From positions 78,002,130-78,066,129 of the forward strand of contig NC_090745.1 in the NCBI RefSeq assembly GCF_036898095.1: a DNA stretch of 64,000 nt. Reading direction: 5' to 3'. Shown piece after piece: positions 1-13,057 of this stretch. This stretch comes from Palaemon carinicauda. Lineage: Eukaryota > Arthropoda > Malacostraca > Decapoda > Palaemonidae. Made by a program: the position numbers and the translations under genes. The notes beneath the pieces are model-generated. The model did no database searches and was not told where the DNA came from. It saw nothing but the letters and a program-made list of their open reading frames with translations. Within the stretch, counting starts at the first letter, position 1. The number at the start of each line of letters is the position of its first letter.

Positions 1-624
<624 letters not shown>

Positions 625-1423
625 TGAATTATTCATTTTAATGAGGTGAGATATACTTACTCGACCGAACCCCAATTATGTGACTGTTCTAATCGTTCCG
701 TCAAAAATGATGGCAATATTCTGATAATTTTACTTTTTGAGCTTATTTATATTAGACATTTATTACAGGTGATGCATATTAGAGTTTAAGGCTTGCATTA
801 CGCCAATATACGCTGAAATACGAGGAACAAGTAAAAATTATTCCATGGTGTGTCTCAATGCCATAGAAAAATGAACGTTGGCCATATTATACTGCTTGCA
901 TAATGTATCATTTAATGTGAGGCTGGAATCATCGCAAAGGATATAAATTTGTACAGTTATATATCTTGTTTTATTCTGGAAGATAAATTCAAAAAAGATT
1001 TCATTAATTCTAATTTGCGTGTGAGACATTAAAATATTGAGCGAAAAAGTTACATGGTGGAAAAAGGTGGATGGAGAGAACCTTTTTTTTTAAATCTTTT
1101 ACCTTCACCCTCGTAGGATGAGGAGTACCTCTTAAGGGTCCCCTTATTTTGATGGTATAGTATACAAGCTGACGGTTGGCTAACAATTAAGTATTTAATT
1201 TAAAGCTTATGGTATCAGAGGTTTCCCAGTTTCACTTGCCCATCTGTATTCACTTGTCCTGTACGAACTTAAAACGTGGTTCATCAGGTCTGCCATCTGA
1301 AGTATTATCCATGACGTTACGAGGAAGAGAGATTAACTAAGACTCGACTAATTCCAATAATCTACTTTTAACTTCATATCATTATCTGATGGGATGCATA
1401 TAATGTTCCACTGTAAGGGGAAA

Positions 1424-1427
<4 letters not shown>
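625..1427. other. Unannotated AT-rich sequence
   Basis: Nothing recognised on either strand apart from short A/T runs. Confidence 0.4.

Positions 1428-1501
<74 letters not shown>
1428..1501. repeat. (TA)n microsatellite
   Basis: Pure TA array directly upstream of an RTE-like fragment. Tyr-Ile frames across it are artefacts. Confidence 0.97.
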
Positions 1502-1504
<3 letters not shown>

Positions 1505-1512
1505 CCAGAATT

Positions 1513-1830
1513 TATAAGTCTTCCTAAAGCCTTAGAACATGAGCTTGTTACAACTCCAAGAGCAATGGAGAAAATATTGATAGGAATAACAATAAGAGAC
1601 AGAGAAAGAGCCACGTGGATACGATAGCAAACTAAAGTAGAGGATATTCTAACGACATGTAAGAAAAAGAAATGGTCATGGGCAGGACATATAATGAGAA
1701 TTATAGGTAATATATGGACATTAAGAACAACAGAGATTGCAAAAGATGCAGGGGAAGGAAGAGTAGATGATAAATTGATGAACTATGAAAATTTGCGGGT
1801 ATAGCCTAGCATAGAAAGACCATAAACATA
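1513..1830 (+). pseudogene. RTE-like retrotransposon, RT C-terminal fragment
   Basis: The frame reads LEHELVTTPRAMEKILIG, then IRDRERATWIR, a TAG stop, QTKVEDILTTCKKKKWSW and AGHIMR. This is the conserved tail after the RT domain of endonuclease/RT (RTE-type) non-LTR elements, where the Q(R)AMER...RDR...WI and W.WAGH(I/V)MR blocks recur. No catalytic RT motif is present, so this is only the 3' end of a copy. At least two in-frame stops show it is dead. The same family recurs on the minus strand near 29.4-30.1 kb, where the [12 protein letters not shown] block is easily matched. The family assignment is solid; the clade within RTE-like elements is not resolved. Confidence 0.75.
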
Positions 1831-1954
1831 TGGGAGTGGAATGACATGACATGGCTGATAATGATACATGTATATATATATAAACTGTATGTTTGCTGAC
1901 CTCTAGTAAAAAAAATGTATCATTATTATTAATATGAAATTTACTCAGAAGGCT

Positions 1955-2965
1955 TACCTAGTCAATATTTGGTTGGGCCAAACTTGTTTTCTGCGGCTAA
2001 ACGAAGTCTGTTGGGGATACTTTCAGTTAAATTCCGGCAAATCCATGGTTCGATGCCTTCCTAATGCTTCTTGATTGCGTCAGTAAGTTTCGAAACTGTT
2101 GAGACATCTTCGTCCTTAAGGCGTCTTTTGATAATTCCTCAAAGATCTTCTATAGGACAATAGTCAGGGTTATTTGCTGGCCACTTAGGTAGATATTGTA
2201 TACCACGATCTTGTAACCAACCTTTGATAAGAGGGATCAAATGGCATGTAGCCCCGTCTTGCTGGAATGTATCACAGTTTGTTTTCTCAAAAGACGACTC
2301 CAGGTGGAGATTGAGCACTTAGTAATATATGTATTGAATCACATGTTCACCATTAACAAATACACAAAGATCCCCTAACCCAGCATATCCCATACTTCCC
2401 CATTACCACAACCTTTTTAGGGAATTTTTCAACCTGACGCATGAGCCTGCGATCGAATTTGTTCATTCGTGGCCAGCACTCGCACAAAAGGTCGATTCAT
2501 CCGTGAATAGTACACGTTTCCACTCTTCAATACCCCAGTCATAGTATGTTTTAAAAAAACTTTCTCTTTGGAGAGCGTGGTTGGCGGATATACAGGGCTT
2601 TTCAGGGGCTTTAACGTTCTTGAAACCTAAGCGGTTGCTTAAGTCCCTTCGAACAGTTAGAACACACACATCTCCTAACAACTGAGGATTATTTTCTTTC
2701 CATTTTTTGCTGTTTATGAAGGGTTACCCTCAGCTTCATGCTTCAACTCATTAAGGGTCCTCTCACTCAATTTATAGCTCGATCCTTTGGCCTTCTTGTG
2801 TTCGGGTACCGTTACGCTACCTCCTGCCTTGAACTTGGCGACAATGTTTTATATTGTCCGAAGCTTCACACCGATTTGAATGGAAATTTCATTGGTTTGT
2901 AACCTGATTTTATGGCATTCTATCACTCTTAACAATGCCATCGTGAATATTTTTTGGACCAGGCA
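1955..2965 (-). pseudogene. Tc1/mariner-type DDE transposase, decayed
   Basis: Read on the minus strand from about 2960. A degraded N-terminal helix-turn-helix segment (QTNEISIQIGVKLRTI, then IVAKFKAGGSVTV) is followed by NHALQRESFFKTYYDWGI and RVLFTDEST, which holds the first catalytic Asp. QQDGATCHLIPLI holds the second Asp and NNPDYCPIEDL the catalytic Glu. All three acidic residues survive. My hand count gives 35 residues between the second Asp and the Glu, suggesting DD35E rather than the common DD34E. There are several in-frame stops, including one right after PIEDL where Trp is usual, and frame changes upstream. I could not define terminal inverted repeats, so element ends are unknown. 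The family would normally encode about 340 residues for cut-and-paste transposition at TA. Confidence 0.85.
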
Positions 2966-3257
2966 TAACTACGTGGACGTTGGGAGGAAGCACAAAGGGC
3001 AACAACGCAAAAAAAATACGATAAGAATGGCTTTCACAAAAGTATCACAAACTGGCTCTGAAGTCACCACAGGCACACTGAGAACCTATCGTGCTTCCAC
3101 CCACGCACAGTAAGTGGATGAGAAAGTTGTCAATTAGCCTATTGATCACTCAGCATTTTTTGTTCCGACGATATATTCATAATAAACCGAAGTGGACATT
3201 GGTCGTTGCTGCCCCAGATCGAATTTCAGGGTGGTAACAACCCTAGTCTGGCAATTT

Positions 3258-3268
3258 ATATATATATA

Positions 3269-3320
<52 letters not shown>
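3258..3320. repeat. (TA)n microsatellite
   Basis: TA array with one TTTA interruption, ending about 110 bp before LTR-like repeat R3 copy A. Confidence 0.95.
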
Positions 3321-3322
<2 letters not shown>

Positions 3323-3429
3323 TGTATATATTATCCAATGATGTATCCTGGGTCTGGGCACCAAAAAAATATATTATACTATGATGGGTCGCGTCTGTGA
3401 ACGAAGCATATCGTACAATATATACTACG

Positions 3430-4775
3430 ATTGGCAAGTTAATCAACCTTTCGAATTCCAAACTCTCTTGTTTGCTTTTACATTAAAACTGTTACACTTT
3501 AAAATATCAATACACAAACTCTGAGACAGTTAGATAGCTCTCAGACAGCAATACATAAAGTACTGATTATCCAAAGGTCTCTTAAGTACGCTCAAAACAA
3601 AAGTAGGTAATTATTATTACGAATATTCAAATAACTCCAACTTCGGTTCATAACAGAATATGAGCAAATACTATTTCAAACAATGGTGATTGGAATAAAA
3701 CACTCTTTACAAAAATAAATATATTCTATATAAATTACAACACTTTTAAAGAATTTACATAAAATAAATAAATCACTCGAAATATTAAGTCTGAACAAAA
3801 CTTAGATTGAGACAAAAATGTTATGATCTGATTATATAATAACTTAACTTGAAATATTATAAATGAATATACCTTAGACTAAGAAAAAGAAATAACACTT
3901 ATGAAAAGTATACAATCACTTGTTTCATTTGAAATTAAATCTGAATACAATATTCAAGTTCGACGCTTGATGGAAATAGATAACCATATCACAATACTAG
4001 ATCCTGTCACCTTCTTACAGGGTCATTTACAAAAAGAGAATTTTTATAAGTACTCAATATGACTACAAAAACTCGTCACATCAAATCTGCAATATCTCAT
4101 TGAACACTTTTAAAACCTAGGGGTCGTCTTATATATGAGAATTGGCTACTTCGAGAATGTTCCAGGAGTGCAAGTTCTGGAAGTATGGGGGCTGGGCAAG
4201 GCATCAGTCAGAAATACCAAGTATTGCCCTCTCGAACGTTTATTCACGCAACAGGGAGACGAATCCTTGGTTTCCTTGGCAACTATCATGCACAGCAAGG
4301 CGACTCTCTGTCAGCTAGCTCGGCCCCCCATTTGGCCCCGAAATAAATAAAAGATAACATCCTATCACTAGTTTTTTCGGACCTTCTCCAAAGCACGTGG
4401 CATATGGCGTATTCTCTCACAAACATGACACAATACCTCATAAAAATATAAAAGAACATTATATAAGCCCTTGTTCCTATCCTGTATGGTCACATAACAT
4501 TCTCAAACAGGTTACTAAAGACTTAATAACAAACATACGTGAAGTAAAAAAGTTAATTCTTGAAATTAACGTAAATTTATATATGCTGACTTGAATAGAG
4601 AATAATTAACGACGAATGTTACATAATTTACATATTAAGCTTACTTCTACATAAGAAAAACTCATCTTAAAAGCTGGCTAACATCTCTTCAATGCAAAAA
4701 TAAAATATAAATAAATTCATTATTGAACTACTGTATTTACTCTACACTAGACCAGCTTCGTAAGAATCTTACAAG
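3430..4775 (-). repeat. LTR-like dispersed repeat R3, copy A
   Basis: Two long blocks (about 3430-3835 and 4120-4775) match a second copy at 38365-39505 in the same orientation, roughly 80% identical by eye. Shared landmarks include AACTCTGAGACAGTTA near the start, AAATATATTCTATATAAATT in the middle and TTTACTCTACACTAGACCA at the end. On the minus strand both copies have a TATA-like box at the same relative place (TATATAAG at 4128-4135 here). A gag-like fragment lies inside copy B. I infer the long terminal repeat and leader of an LTR retrotransposon read on the minus strand. No coding region is present in this copy, and the exact ends are not established. Confidence 0.55.
4128..4135 (-). promoter_or_regulatory. 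TATA-like box in R3 copy A
   Basis: The minus strand reads TATATAAG, at the position of TATAAAAG in copy B. Conservation of place but not of exact sequence fits an LTR promoter; this is inference. Confidence 0.35.
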
Positions 4776-4789
4776 TGTTTCTGGATTGT

Positions 4790-6175
4790 GCAAATGTCAG
4801 TATTGAGAATAAAGTCTTTCCAGATAATGAAAAGCTAGCAGTTGTGAAGCCCATGGTTAAGGGCAAACTAAATTCCCAATGCTTAAGTTCTAGTGTCTAA
4901 CTTAACATTTCTATCCAAGATTATGGAAAATGTAATCTTGGATCAGCTGCTTGAACATTTGCAAACCGTAGAAACCCTTCCAGATAATCAGTCTGCCCAT
5001 AAGCGACTGTATTCGACAGAAACCGATCTGTGTTCAGTGGTGAATAAATTACTCTTTTTAATGGATGAAGGGAAATATGGTATTCATATCTTGTTAGATC
5101 TGAGTGCTGCCTTTGATACTATGGTACATGAGGATTGTAAAACAATTGGCATAGATGGAGATGCATAGATTTACTTGAAGAGTTATCTTGAAAATATAGC
5201 TTACTGTGTGCAGATAGGAAAGTCATTCTCATCCACTAAACCCCTGGCATGAGGAGTTCCTCAAGGAAGTGTATTGGGTCCAGTTTTGTTTTCCATTTAT
5301 ACTATTGAACTCTCACATCTGCTGAGAAGAGTTGCTTTTAAATTGTTTGCAGATGATACTCAGTTCTATATGTCCCTGTGTAATGTGGGAGACACTAAAG
5401 GAAAGCTAGATGAAATAATGAGAGATGTTAAAAGCTGGATGGAAGCTAAACAAATAAAACTGAATGAAGAAAAATCTGAATGTTTACTTATATGGAAGAG
5501 GAATGATCTAAGAAGACTTGCGACTCCAACTCTACAAATGCATGGAACCACTATGGTAGTAAAAAATGTGGTTAGAGACCTAGGAGTTTTAATCGATTGT
5601 CATCTGTCTTTTCATGATCATATTAACAATGTAGTAAGGGCAACTGGATACCATCTTAAGAATCTTGCTTTCATTAAGAAATATTTGGATGAGAAAACTA
5701 TGAAAATGCTTGCCAAGAATTATGTTATCTCCAAGCTGGATTATTGCAACTCAGTATACTATGGAGTACCGAATTATTTATTGAAAAAACTCCAAAATGT
5801 CATGAACAGAGCTGCCAGACTAATCAAAGGTTTACCTCGACGAGAAAGGGTTACGCCAGTGTTAATAGATTTACATTGGCTGCCAGTAAAGGCAAGGAGT
5901 ATTTACAAGATATGTCTTATGACTTATCAAGCACTACAATCTGGAAAACCAAATTATATAAATGAATTTCATATTGACACTTCTATGACTTGAAAACATA
6001 GCGTAGATCGGCATAGATTGAATGAGCCTAGTTGTAATTCAAACACCGGTTTTAGAGCGGTTTGCATCGTGTGCACCAAGAATCTTTAACAAGCTGCTTG
6101 AAAATCTCAAGAACCTGAAATTCTGCAGAGTTTTAAGAGGAAATTAAAACCGATTTATTCGCTTAATGCTACGAC
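4790..6175 (+). pseudogene. L2/CR1-like non-LTR reverse transcriptase, decayed
   Basis: A nearly continuous RT frame runs from NEKLAVVKPMVKGK through SNLTFLSKIMENVIL. Motif A is LLDLSAAFDTM, followed by [16 protein letters not shown] and catalytic [12 protein letters not shown]. Further on come [49 protein letters not shown] and [17 protein letters not shown]. The FADD motif and the LHWLPV...Y(F)KI C-terminal block are typical of the L2/CR1 group. The N-terminal endonuclease half is missing, so this is a 5'-truncated copy. Stops near 5168 and 5250, a degraded segment after motif A, and stops after 5993 show it is inactive. The longest clean stretch is 239 codons (5274-5993). It starts right where LTR-like repeat R3 ends. 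Confidence 0.88.
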
Positions 6176-6291
6176 TTAAGTGAAAAGTGCATCAGACAAG
6201 ATTATAGATGTTAACTGAAATATAAACTAAGGAGGCCCTACGGAGCTGCAGCAGCAACGGAGTCGGGCCTTGAAGACTACTCACAACTAAC

Positions 6292-6293
6292 AA

Positions 6294-6325
<32 letters not shown>
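6292..6325. repeat. (TA)n microsatellite
   Basis: Short TA array close to the 3' end of the L2/CR1-like copy. Confidence 0.93.
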
Positions 6326-6328
<3 letters not shown>

Positions 6329-6531
6329 ATTTATGTGTGTATGTGTATATTGTGTAATTGTGAATATGAAGGAAATCTATGTAATGTTTTAGCCCAGAAT
6401 ATTTTCCTTTGCCCAAAATTGTTGGTGAACTTTGCATTTAAGATGCCAATTTCTTATTTTGATTAACTGGTAATCATAATTTTACCTTTCCCATAAAAAT
6501 GTATTCATTGTTTCCCATGATTTAGGGAAGC

Positions 6532-6577
<46 letters not shown>
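6532..6577. repeat. (CT)n microsatellite
   Basis: Pure CT tract of about 46 bp. Confidence 0.96.
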
Positions 6578-6581
<4 letters not shown>

Positions 6582-6929
6582 AACGAAAATACACAAGCGA
6601 AAATACATACATTTTACAGTCCACAGGGAACTATAACTCTCCACAACGAGTACTGAGGAACGTGAGGTTAGAAACTTGAGTTAAGAATGACTTTTACTAC
6701 TCGGAATTTAATCTGACTTTTAAGTTGCATCCCGTAAGGTTTTTCCTACCATAAACTACTCTTACATTTCCCCCTAGTTTTCTATTTATTTATTTTTTTT
6801 TTGTTATTTTTCGTTTGCATGTTTATTAGCTCCAGACTTCTCTTATTTCTTCCCCCTTGCTTAAACTGCTTCTGCTACTTCTAGCGTAAATTATAAACTA
6901 TCTCACACGTTTCATATTTTTTACTTAAA

Positions 6930-6933
<4 letters not shown>
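6578..6933. other. Unannotated sequence
   Basis: T-rich, with no feature I can support. Confidence 0.4.
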
Positions 6934-6965
<32 letters not shown>

Positions 6966-7043
6966 TTTAGATATATATTTGTGTATATATATTCATGTAT
7001 TTATATATATACATATATATTTATATATATGTATATATATATC

Positions 7044-7081
<38 letters not shown>

Positions 7082-7115
7082 TGTATGTATATATATATAT
7101 ATATATATATACACA

Positions 7116-7147
<32 letters not shown>

Positions 7148-7167
7148 CATATATATTTATATAAATA

Positions 7168-7202
<35 letters not shown>
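6934..7202. repeat. Compound (TA)n/(TACA)n array
   Basis: TA runs broken by GTATAT variants and by about eight TACA units near 7110-7145. All apparent reading frames here are repeat artefacts. Confidence 0.96.
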
Positions 7203-7205
<3 letters not shown>

Positions 7206-7406
7206 ATATTGGTAGATATGAGAACATCTTTGGCAAAGATATACAGTTCCCATAACATTAAGTACTCCTCTGGTTAAAATCCTAAACTTATAAAAGGAAT
7301 AAAGATTTCATTACCCACAGATAATAGCATATCTCTAAGAAAACATCATTACTAATCTGCATATTATGATGCGTATATCCGTCAATGGAAGTATATTTTC
7401 CCATTT

Positions 7407-7409
<3 letters not shown>
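7203..7409. other. Spacer between two TA arrays
   Basis: About 200 bp of unique-looking AT-rich sequence; nothing recognised. Confidence 0.35.
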
Positions 7410-8265
<856 letters not shown>

Positions 8266-8959
8266 TCAAGGAAAGTTTATTTGAGAATGTCATAAAATAG
8301 AAATGGAAATTAACAATCAGTAGCAAATGGATGGAGGAAACGTGATTACAATGTATGATGGATCTTCAGTAAAACTTTTCGTTACCAAGTCAAGATTTCA
8401 TCATTTAACAATCAACCTGAGTAAATTTTCCTGCTAAAGGCTCAGTGAAGCAGTTAAAAGTAAGATGAACAATGACGTGTCAATAGGCAAACATGAGTGT
8501 TGGAGAATTAGGAAGATACAATATTCAGGTGAAAATCTAAGGCTTTCGACGATTTGAAAGGGAGACCTGTAAAGTGCCTAAAAAGCTAAGAAATAAGGAA
8601 TTAAAAACTAAGATAGTGGACAAAGCTATTTAAAGAGTTATAAAGTACTTGAATAGAAGGTTAGCTGTAAAGGATATCAAACTCGCGGCAAAGGTAAAGA
8701 CAAACTTTTAGCCAGTGAAATATGGATCATTATTATTTTGTTAAAGATAATGGCTGCCTCAGTTGCATTGATCTTGTACTCAATCATCTCAATGACTCTG
8801 GTTATCCTCTTCAGAATTACTGCATACAATCAGTAATTGGGCAAAAGTCCTCCTTCATGGTGGGTAATCAAATTCAGGAATAGTGACGATTCAAGGTTTT
8901 AATGTAAAGTTTATAAGTCAGGTAAAATTCACAATTTGGGTAAAAAAAAAATACATTAA
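8266..8959. other. Unannotated sequence
   Basis: No coding frame or named repeat seen. Its right part may be 3' flank of the PLE that follows. Confidence 0.35.
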
Positions 8960-9003
8960 CCAGCTACACATTTCGGGAGTGTTGTTTTCCTTTCGAAGGC
9001 TGG
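8960..9003 (-). ncRNA. Degenerate hammerhead-ribozyme-like motif at PLE 3' side
   Basis: On the minus strand a 44-nt segment starts CCAGC and ends GCTGG (five-base stem I). It contains GGA...TCC as a possible stem II and a GAAA core. The expected CTGANGA core is replaced by an unmatched CTTCGAA, so activity is unlikely. It lies 3' of the PLE GIY-YIG domain on the same strand, which is where PLE pseudo-LTR ribozymes are found. Its length equals that of the two better motifs at 21.88 and 23.45 kb. The call rests on position and partial match only. Confidence 0.3.
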
Positions 9004-9216
9004 AGTAGAATGGTGGAAACGATGCTAGCTACGTCCTTAAATATGGTAATTCTGGCTTAAACGGAGAGGCGACAGATTTACATTAGCCTCCTCAGTCACC
9101 GTGGGCGGAGTAAGTAGTAACGTGAGCAGGGCGGCAAATTTCCATTGGTTAAGCCGCTTGCCGAGAGCAGCCATAGTTCATTCAGTCAGACTGTCTTCCC
9201 ACTCACTCATAGGTAA

Positions 9217-10285
9217 TTAATCACCATCTCGTTCTGTGACGGCTGGGCTCTGATTGGTGGAAGCGATCATCGAGAGGGTATTCATTAATAAGCAAGCTGT
9301 CCGGATGCTGGTAAGAGCTGTCTTGGTAGGAGGTGTCTTGATCGGTAGAGATGTCTTGGTTGGAAATGTCATGGTTGGTGGTGTTTCCTCTAGGTGTGTT
9401 GTTCCTACAGCAGGAGGGAAAAGGAACATTTTCTGGGTAGTATTAAGTGATGGTTTCTCGCACTGTATGAGGAGAGCTTCATGTATTCTAAGTTTCCTGC
9501 TGTCTGGAGAATGGACAATGATCTTGGTGTTCATGATGATCTCATCACTTTTATGAATTTGGTGGGTATGAGCTCTTATAGTGCCTTACTGAACATAACA
9601 GAGCAGTCTCTTAGATAGACGCATGGTGGTCATTCCTATATAACGTCCATAGATTCCTGGAACAGAGCATAAATGTGAATAGACCACGTTCAACTGTCTA
9701 AGGCAGTCCTGTTTCGTTGGGACTAGATTATTTCTAATGATGAGGGACCTCATCTTGGTGGTTTGATAGTAAATGATAAGCTTGATCTCAATGTTTTCAT
9801 CTACTAGGGAGACGTGGCTTTTTATGGTGTACCTCAGGGTTTTTTCATGCTTTTGGTAATTGTTGTGCATAAACCCTTTATAGTAGAGGTTGAAGGTGGT
9901 GGTGGTGTTTTCATTTGATTTTCACTCTGGTACCAGGTGTCCATAGGCAGCTTGATCTCATGACTGACTTGTTTATATGAGTAGCCATTGTTCACCTGGA
10001 CCTGGGTGATACAGTCGAGATCTTCATGTGTGTCAACCCCAGAGGAACAATGAGAGAGGGCGCTGTGGACGTAGGCTTCGATGGTAGAGGCCTTGAACCT
10101 GGCAGGGCATTCACTGTCTCCTTTTGAGTATGAGCCAGGGTTGGTGGGCTTTGTTTAAACACTGGTGTCAAATCCGGTAGGTTTAGGAGAAATGAGGACG
10201 TCCTGGAAGGGCAGGCATCCATTGCTGCTATGCTCGACAGTGAACCTCAGAACCAAGGAACAGTGGCATTGTTCTAGCAGAACAA
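9217..10285 (-). pseudogene. Penelope-like element: RT end plus GIY-YIG endonuclease
   Basis: One minus-strand frame reads RFTVEHSSNGCLPFQDVLIS, a stop, then TKPTNPGSYSKGDSECPARF and ALSHCSSGVDTHEDLD, and VNNGYSYKQVSHEIKLPMD. These are the late RT/thumb blocks of PLEs. The linker follows. After a frame change comes the endonuclease: EKTLRYTIKSHVSL, LIIYYQTTKM, PGIYGRYIGMTTMRLSKRL, one TAA at about 9585, GTIRAHTHQIHKS and IHEALLIQCEKPSLNT. The GIY and YIG halves and the downstream EALLI...P.LNT block are intact. The N-terminal RT motifs are missing, and at least two stops plus a frameshift show it is dead. PLEs copy RNA with an RT related to telomerase and nick the target with GIY-YIG. Confidence 0.88.
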
Positions 10286-10309
10286 CGCCCTAGATTTTGA
10301 CCATACATA

Positions 10310-10480
10310 CATTATTATGATCTTTGCCCAAACCACCTCTCTACCCATGCTAGGACCAGGATGGACCAGGCAATGTCTGCTGATGACTCAGCAGGTAAAC
10401 CTATAGGAACCCCATAACCTTAGCTCACATGGATGGTGAGATTGCAAACACTATAAGAAATCATGGGGCGTTAGTGGGTC
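10310..10480. repeat. Short interspersed repeat fragment (R4)
   Basis: The segment has CCATGCTAGGACCAGGATGG, then CTGATGACTCAGCAGG and CACATGGATGGTGAGATTGC. From general knowledge this looks like a common decapod interspersed repeat, but no second copy is in this window. The assignment therefore rests on recognition only. Confidence 0.3.
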
Positions 10481-10557
10481 TCTACTCGCGTCAAGCAGAT
10501 CGCCAGGTATATTTACCTTACCATACCATTCGGATTTTTATCCATTGCTTCCGGAGA

Positions 10558-10559
<2 letters not shown>

Positions 10560-10615
<56 letters not shown>

Positions 10616-10618
10616 ATA
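10560..10618. repeat. (TA)n(TG)n microsatellite
   Basis: TA array followed by about seven TG units and a short TATA tail. Confidence 0.96.
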
Positions 10619-10778
10619 TATTAAGTTGTTATTCAACAGAATACAAACTGCTATTTCATAAATACAACCCAAGAAAACAGTGAACTAGTTTATCCTTTAA
10701 CGAAATACTAGTATAAAGAAACCAATAACAGACAGTGCATAAAAAGTAGCAAATTATTTCAAATATATACAACAAAGA

Positions 10779-10779
<1 letters not shown>

Positions 10780-10831
<52 letters not shown>
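10780..10831. repeat. (AC)n(AT)n microsatellite
   Basis: AC units followed by an AT array. Confidence 0.95.
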
Positions 10832-10834
<3 letters not shown>

Positions 10835-10835
<1 letters not shown>

Positions 10836-12591
10836 AGACTATATATTACTGTGAGTAAACTTATTAGACGGTAATCTTTCGGGTATTTTGTGTCTCCCTT
10901 TTTGCGAACGGAAATTCTCCGTATAAAATATATGATATAGCTATATCATTACCACTTTCTAGAATTGTATCTCCCAAGTAATATACTGCATCTCCATGAG
11001 GCAGACACAAATGACTGCGATGTCTAATCTCTTTCTCAAACAAATTAAATGAGTTAAAATCAGCATAGTTGTTTTAAGGCTCAAACCCCTTGGTCAACGG
11101 AAGTGCAGGAGCTTACAAACAACTTTATTTATAGGTCTCTAAAGAGTTTACGTAAGGGCCACAATTGCACGTGTGGATGCGACAACTTTTGTCAATACTT
11201 TTGACATTGACACATAGACATTGTAATAATGGTAAAGAAAATGATGTGTGTGGTTTAGTTTGCTTGGAATGCGCAGTGTAGAAGACGACGTTGAGAGGGT
11301 ATTCTTTTCATTTATTTGTAGGTGCGTTACTTGCTGGTCGTGCATTATAATTGGCTCTCGTTTCTGTTTGAATAGATGTTGCTCCATGTAAGCCAAATCA
11401 GCTCTCCAGTATCACCAAATGATTCCTTTATCAACAACAAGGGAATCGTACAGAAAATGCTTAAAAGGTTTTGTTCAGGCTAGTTAAGAACAAGCACATA
11501 ATTCCGCCTTGCCCTCATCAGATCCACCTTCATCGTTGATTTTGTGTCTTGAAAATGCCTTAAAATTGTAGATAACAATACTGCATCATAGGTGAATCAC
11601 ATTTACCATATCCCCGAAAGGGAACTTGGAATCAAGTTCTACCCCCATAACATTTTGTGAAAAAGTTAGAATTTATATTATTAGTATGCCTTTCACCTCA
11701 AACCTATTCATTTATTTCAGTAAACATATGAAAATATTTATTTTCGATTTTAAAACTATTGCTCTCTTAGTAATGTTGGATTTAAATTTCCGGAGTAATA
11801 GTCTGAATTTCCACATAATGGTACATCACGGGCAAAATAGACAAGCCCCATATTTCGTAATGAACTCAAGGTGGTTTTGTTCTCAAGGTATGGAAGAGAG
11901 AAGAATAAACAATTCAGTAACACAAAACAGATCTGCCAAAGATTACTGTTAGTATCAGTTTTCCGATTAAATATGGGTTAATAAGTGTACATTTATATAG
12001 CCAATAACAAACCGTCATTATGTATTACCTTAAATATTGGATAAAATGAGATTTTTAACATATGTTTGATTTAAAAAAAAAAAATAGCTTGACTAGCCAC
12101 CGAGAAAACTTAAAAGTATTGAAACAAATATGTTGCTTTTCAAATCAATATGGAACATATGCAACTACTTTTAAAATCAATAACAACTGCTCTTTTTTAT
12201 TTTCCTGAGCGACAAAAATAAATTCAAGAAGATTTTCCTTAAACATTTTAATGTCCTTAACAAAGAAAAGTTCACATTTGATGTCACACTTACCTGATAG
12301 ACCTTGTTAAACCTACTTAAGGTATGATGTTCATAGCATAAGTCTTTCATTTGAAAAGGAAATCATTGGGTAGCGAGAGTTACCATGAGTTACAAGGATT
12401 TTGGATGTCTCAAGGACTTTTAGTCCATCCGGGGAGACTCCATTTGCTCTCGGGTAGAGCGAATTGGTTTGAACGTTTAGAGAATTTTTGTAATCTAGTC
12501 TAACTTATTCTGGAAGTCTGTTTCATGTATTTTCTAATTTATATGAAAAGAAATTACCACATTGAGTGGTGTTTTATCTTTCCAATACCAG

Positions 12592-12594
<3 letters not shown>
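10835..12594. other. Unannotated 1.7-kb stretch
   Basis: Short open frames on both strands (for example 11148-11396 minus and 11626-11952 plus) have no recognisable motif and ordinary AT-rich composition. I see no RNA gene or repeat relationship to the rest of the window. Confidence 0.4.

Positions 12595-12682
<88 letters not shown>
12595..12682. repeat. (GA)n microsatellite
   Basis: About 88 bp of pure GA. Confidence 0.97.
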
Positions 12683-12686
<4 letters not shown>

Positions 12687-12739
12687 TTTTGTGTTACGGC
12701 CATTAAATTATACTGTCATTGTAAATAAATACAATTTGG

Positions 12740-12875
<136 letters not shown>

Positions 12876-13057
12876 GGAGGTTATGATATAAATCATTCTA
12901 ATTTGGATGGGTATATGTTCTTTCGCTGAAAAGATCCGTCCCATGATTCCACAAGACTACAGGGAATTACAAGACGAACGATGGTTGTGAAAACTGTAAA
13001 TGTTTTCTTTGCGTCAATATCGCATCAGTCATTTTTACTCTAACGCGTCTAAATTTT

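Noticed and set aside
2880..3113. 77-codon plus-strand frame at the 5' side of the Tc1 relic
   Set aside because: No homology seen; it overlaps the antisense of the transposase N-terminal region.
9254..9556. 100-codon plus-strand Val/Gly-rich frame
   Set aside because: Complement of the PLE C-terminal region; no motif of its own.
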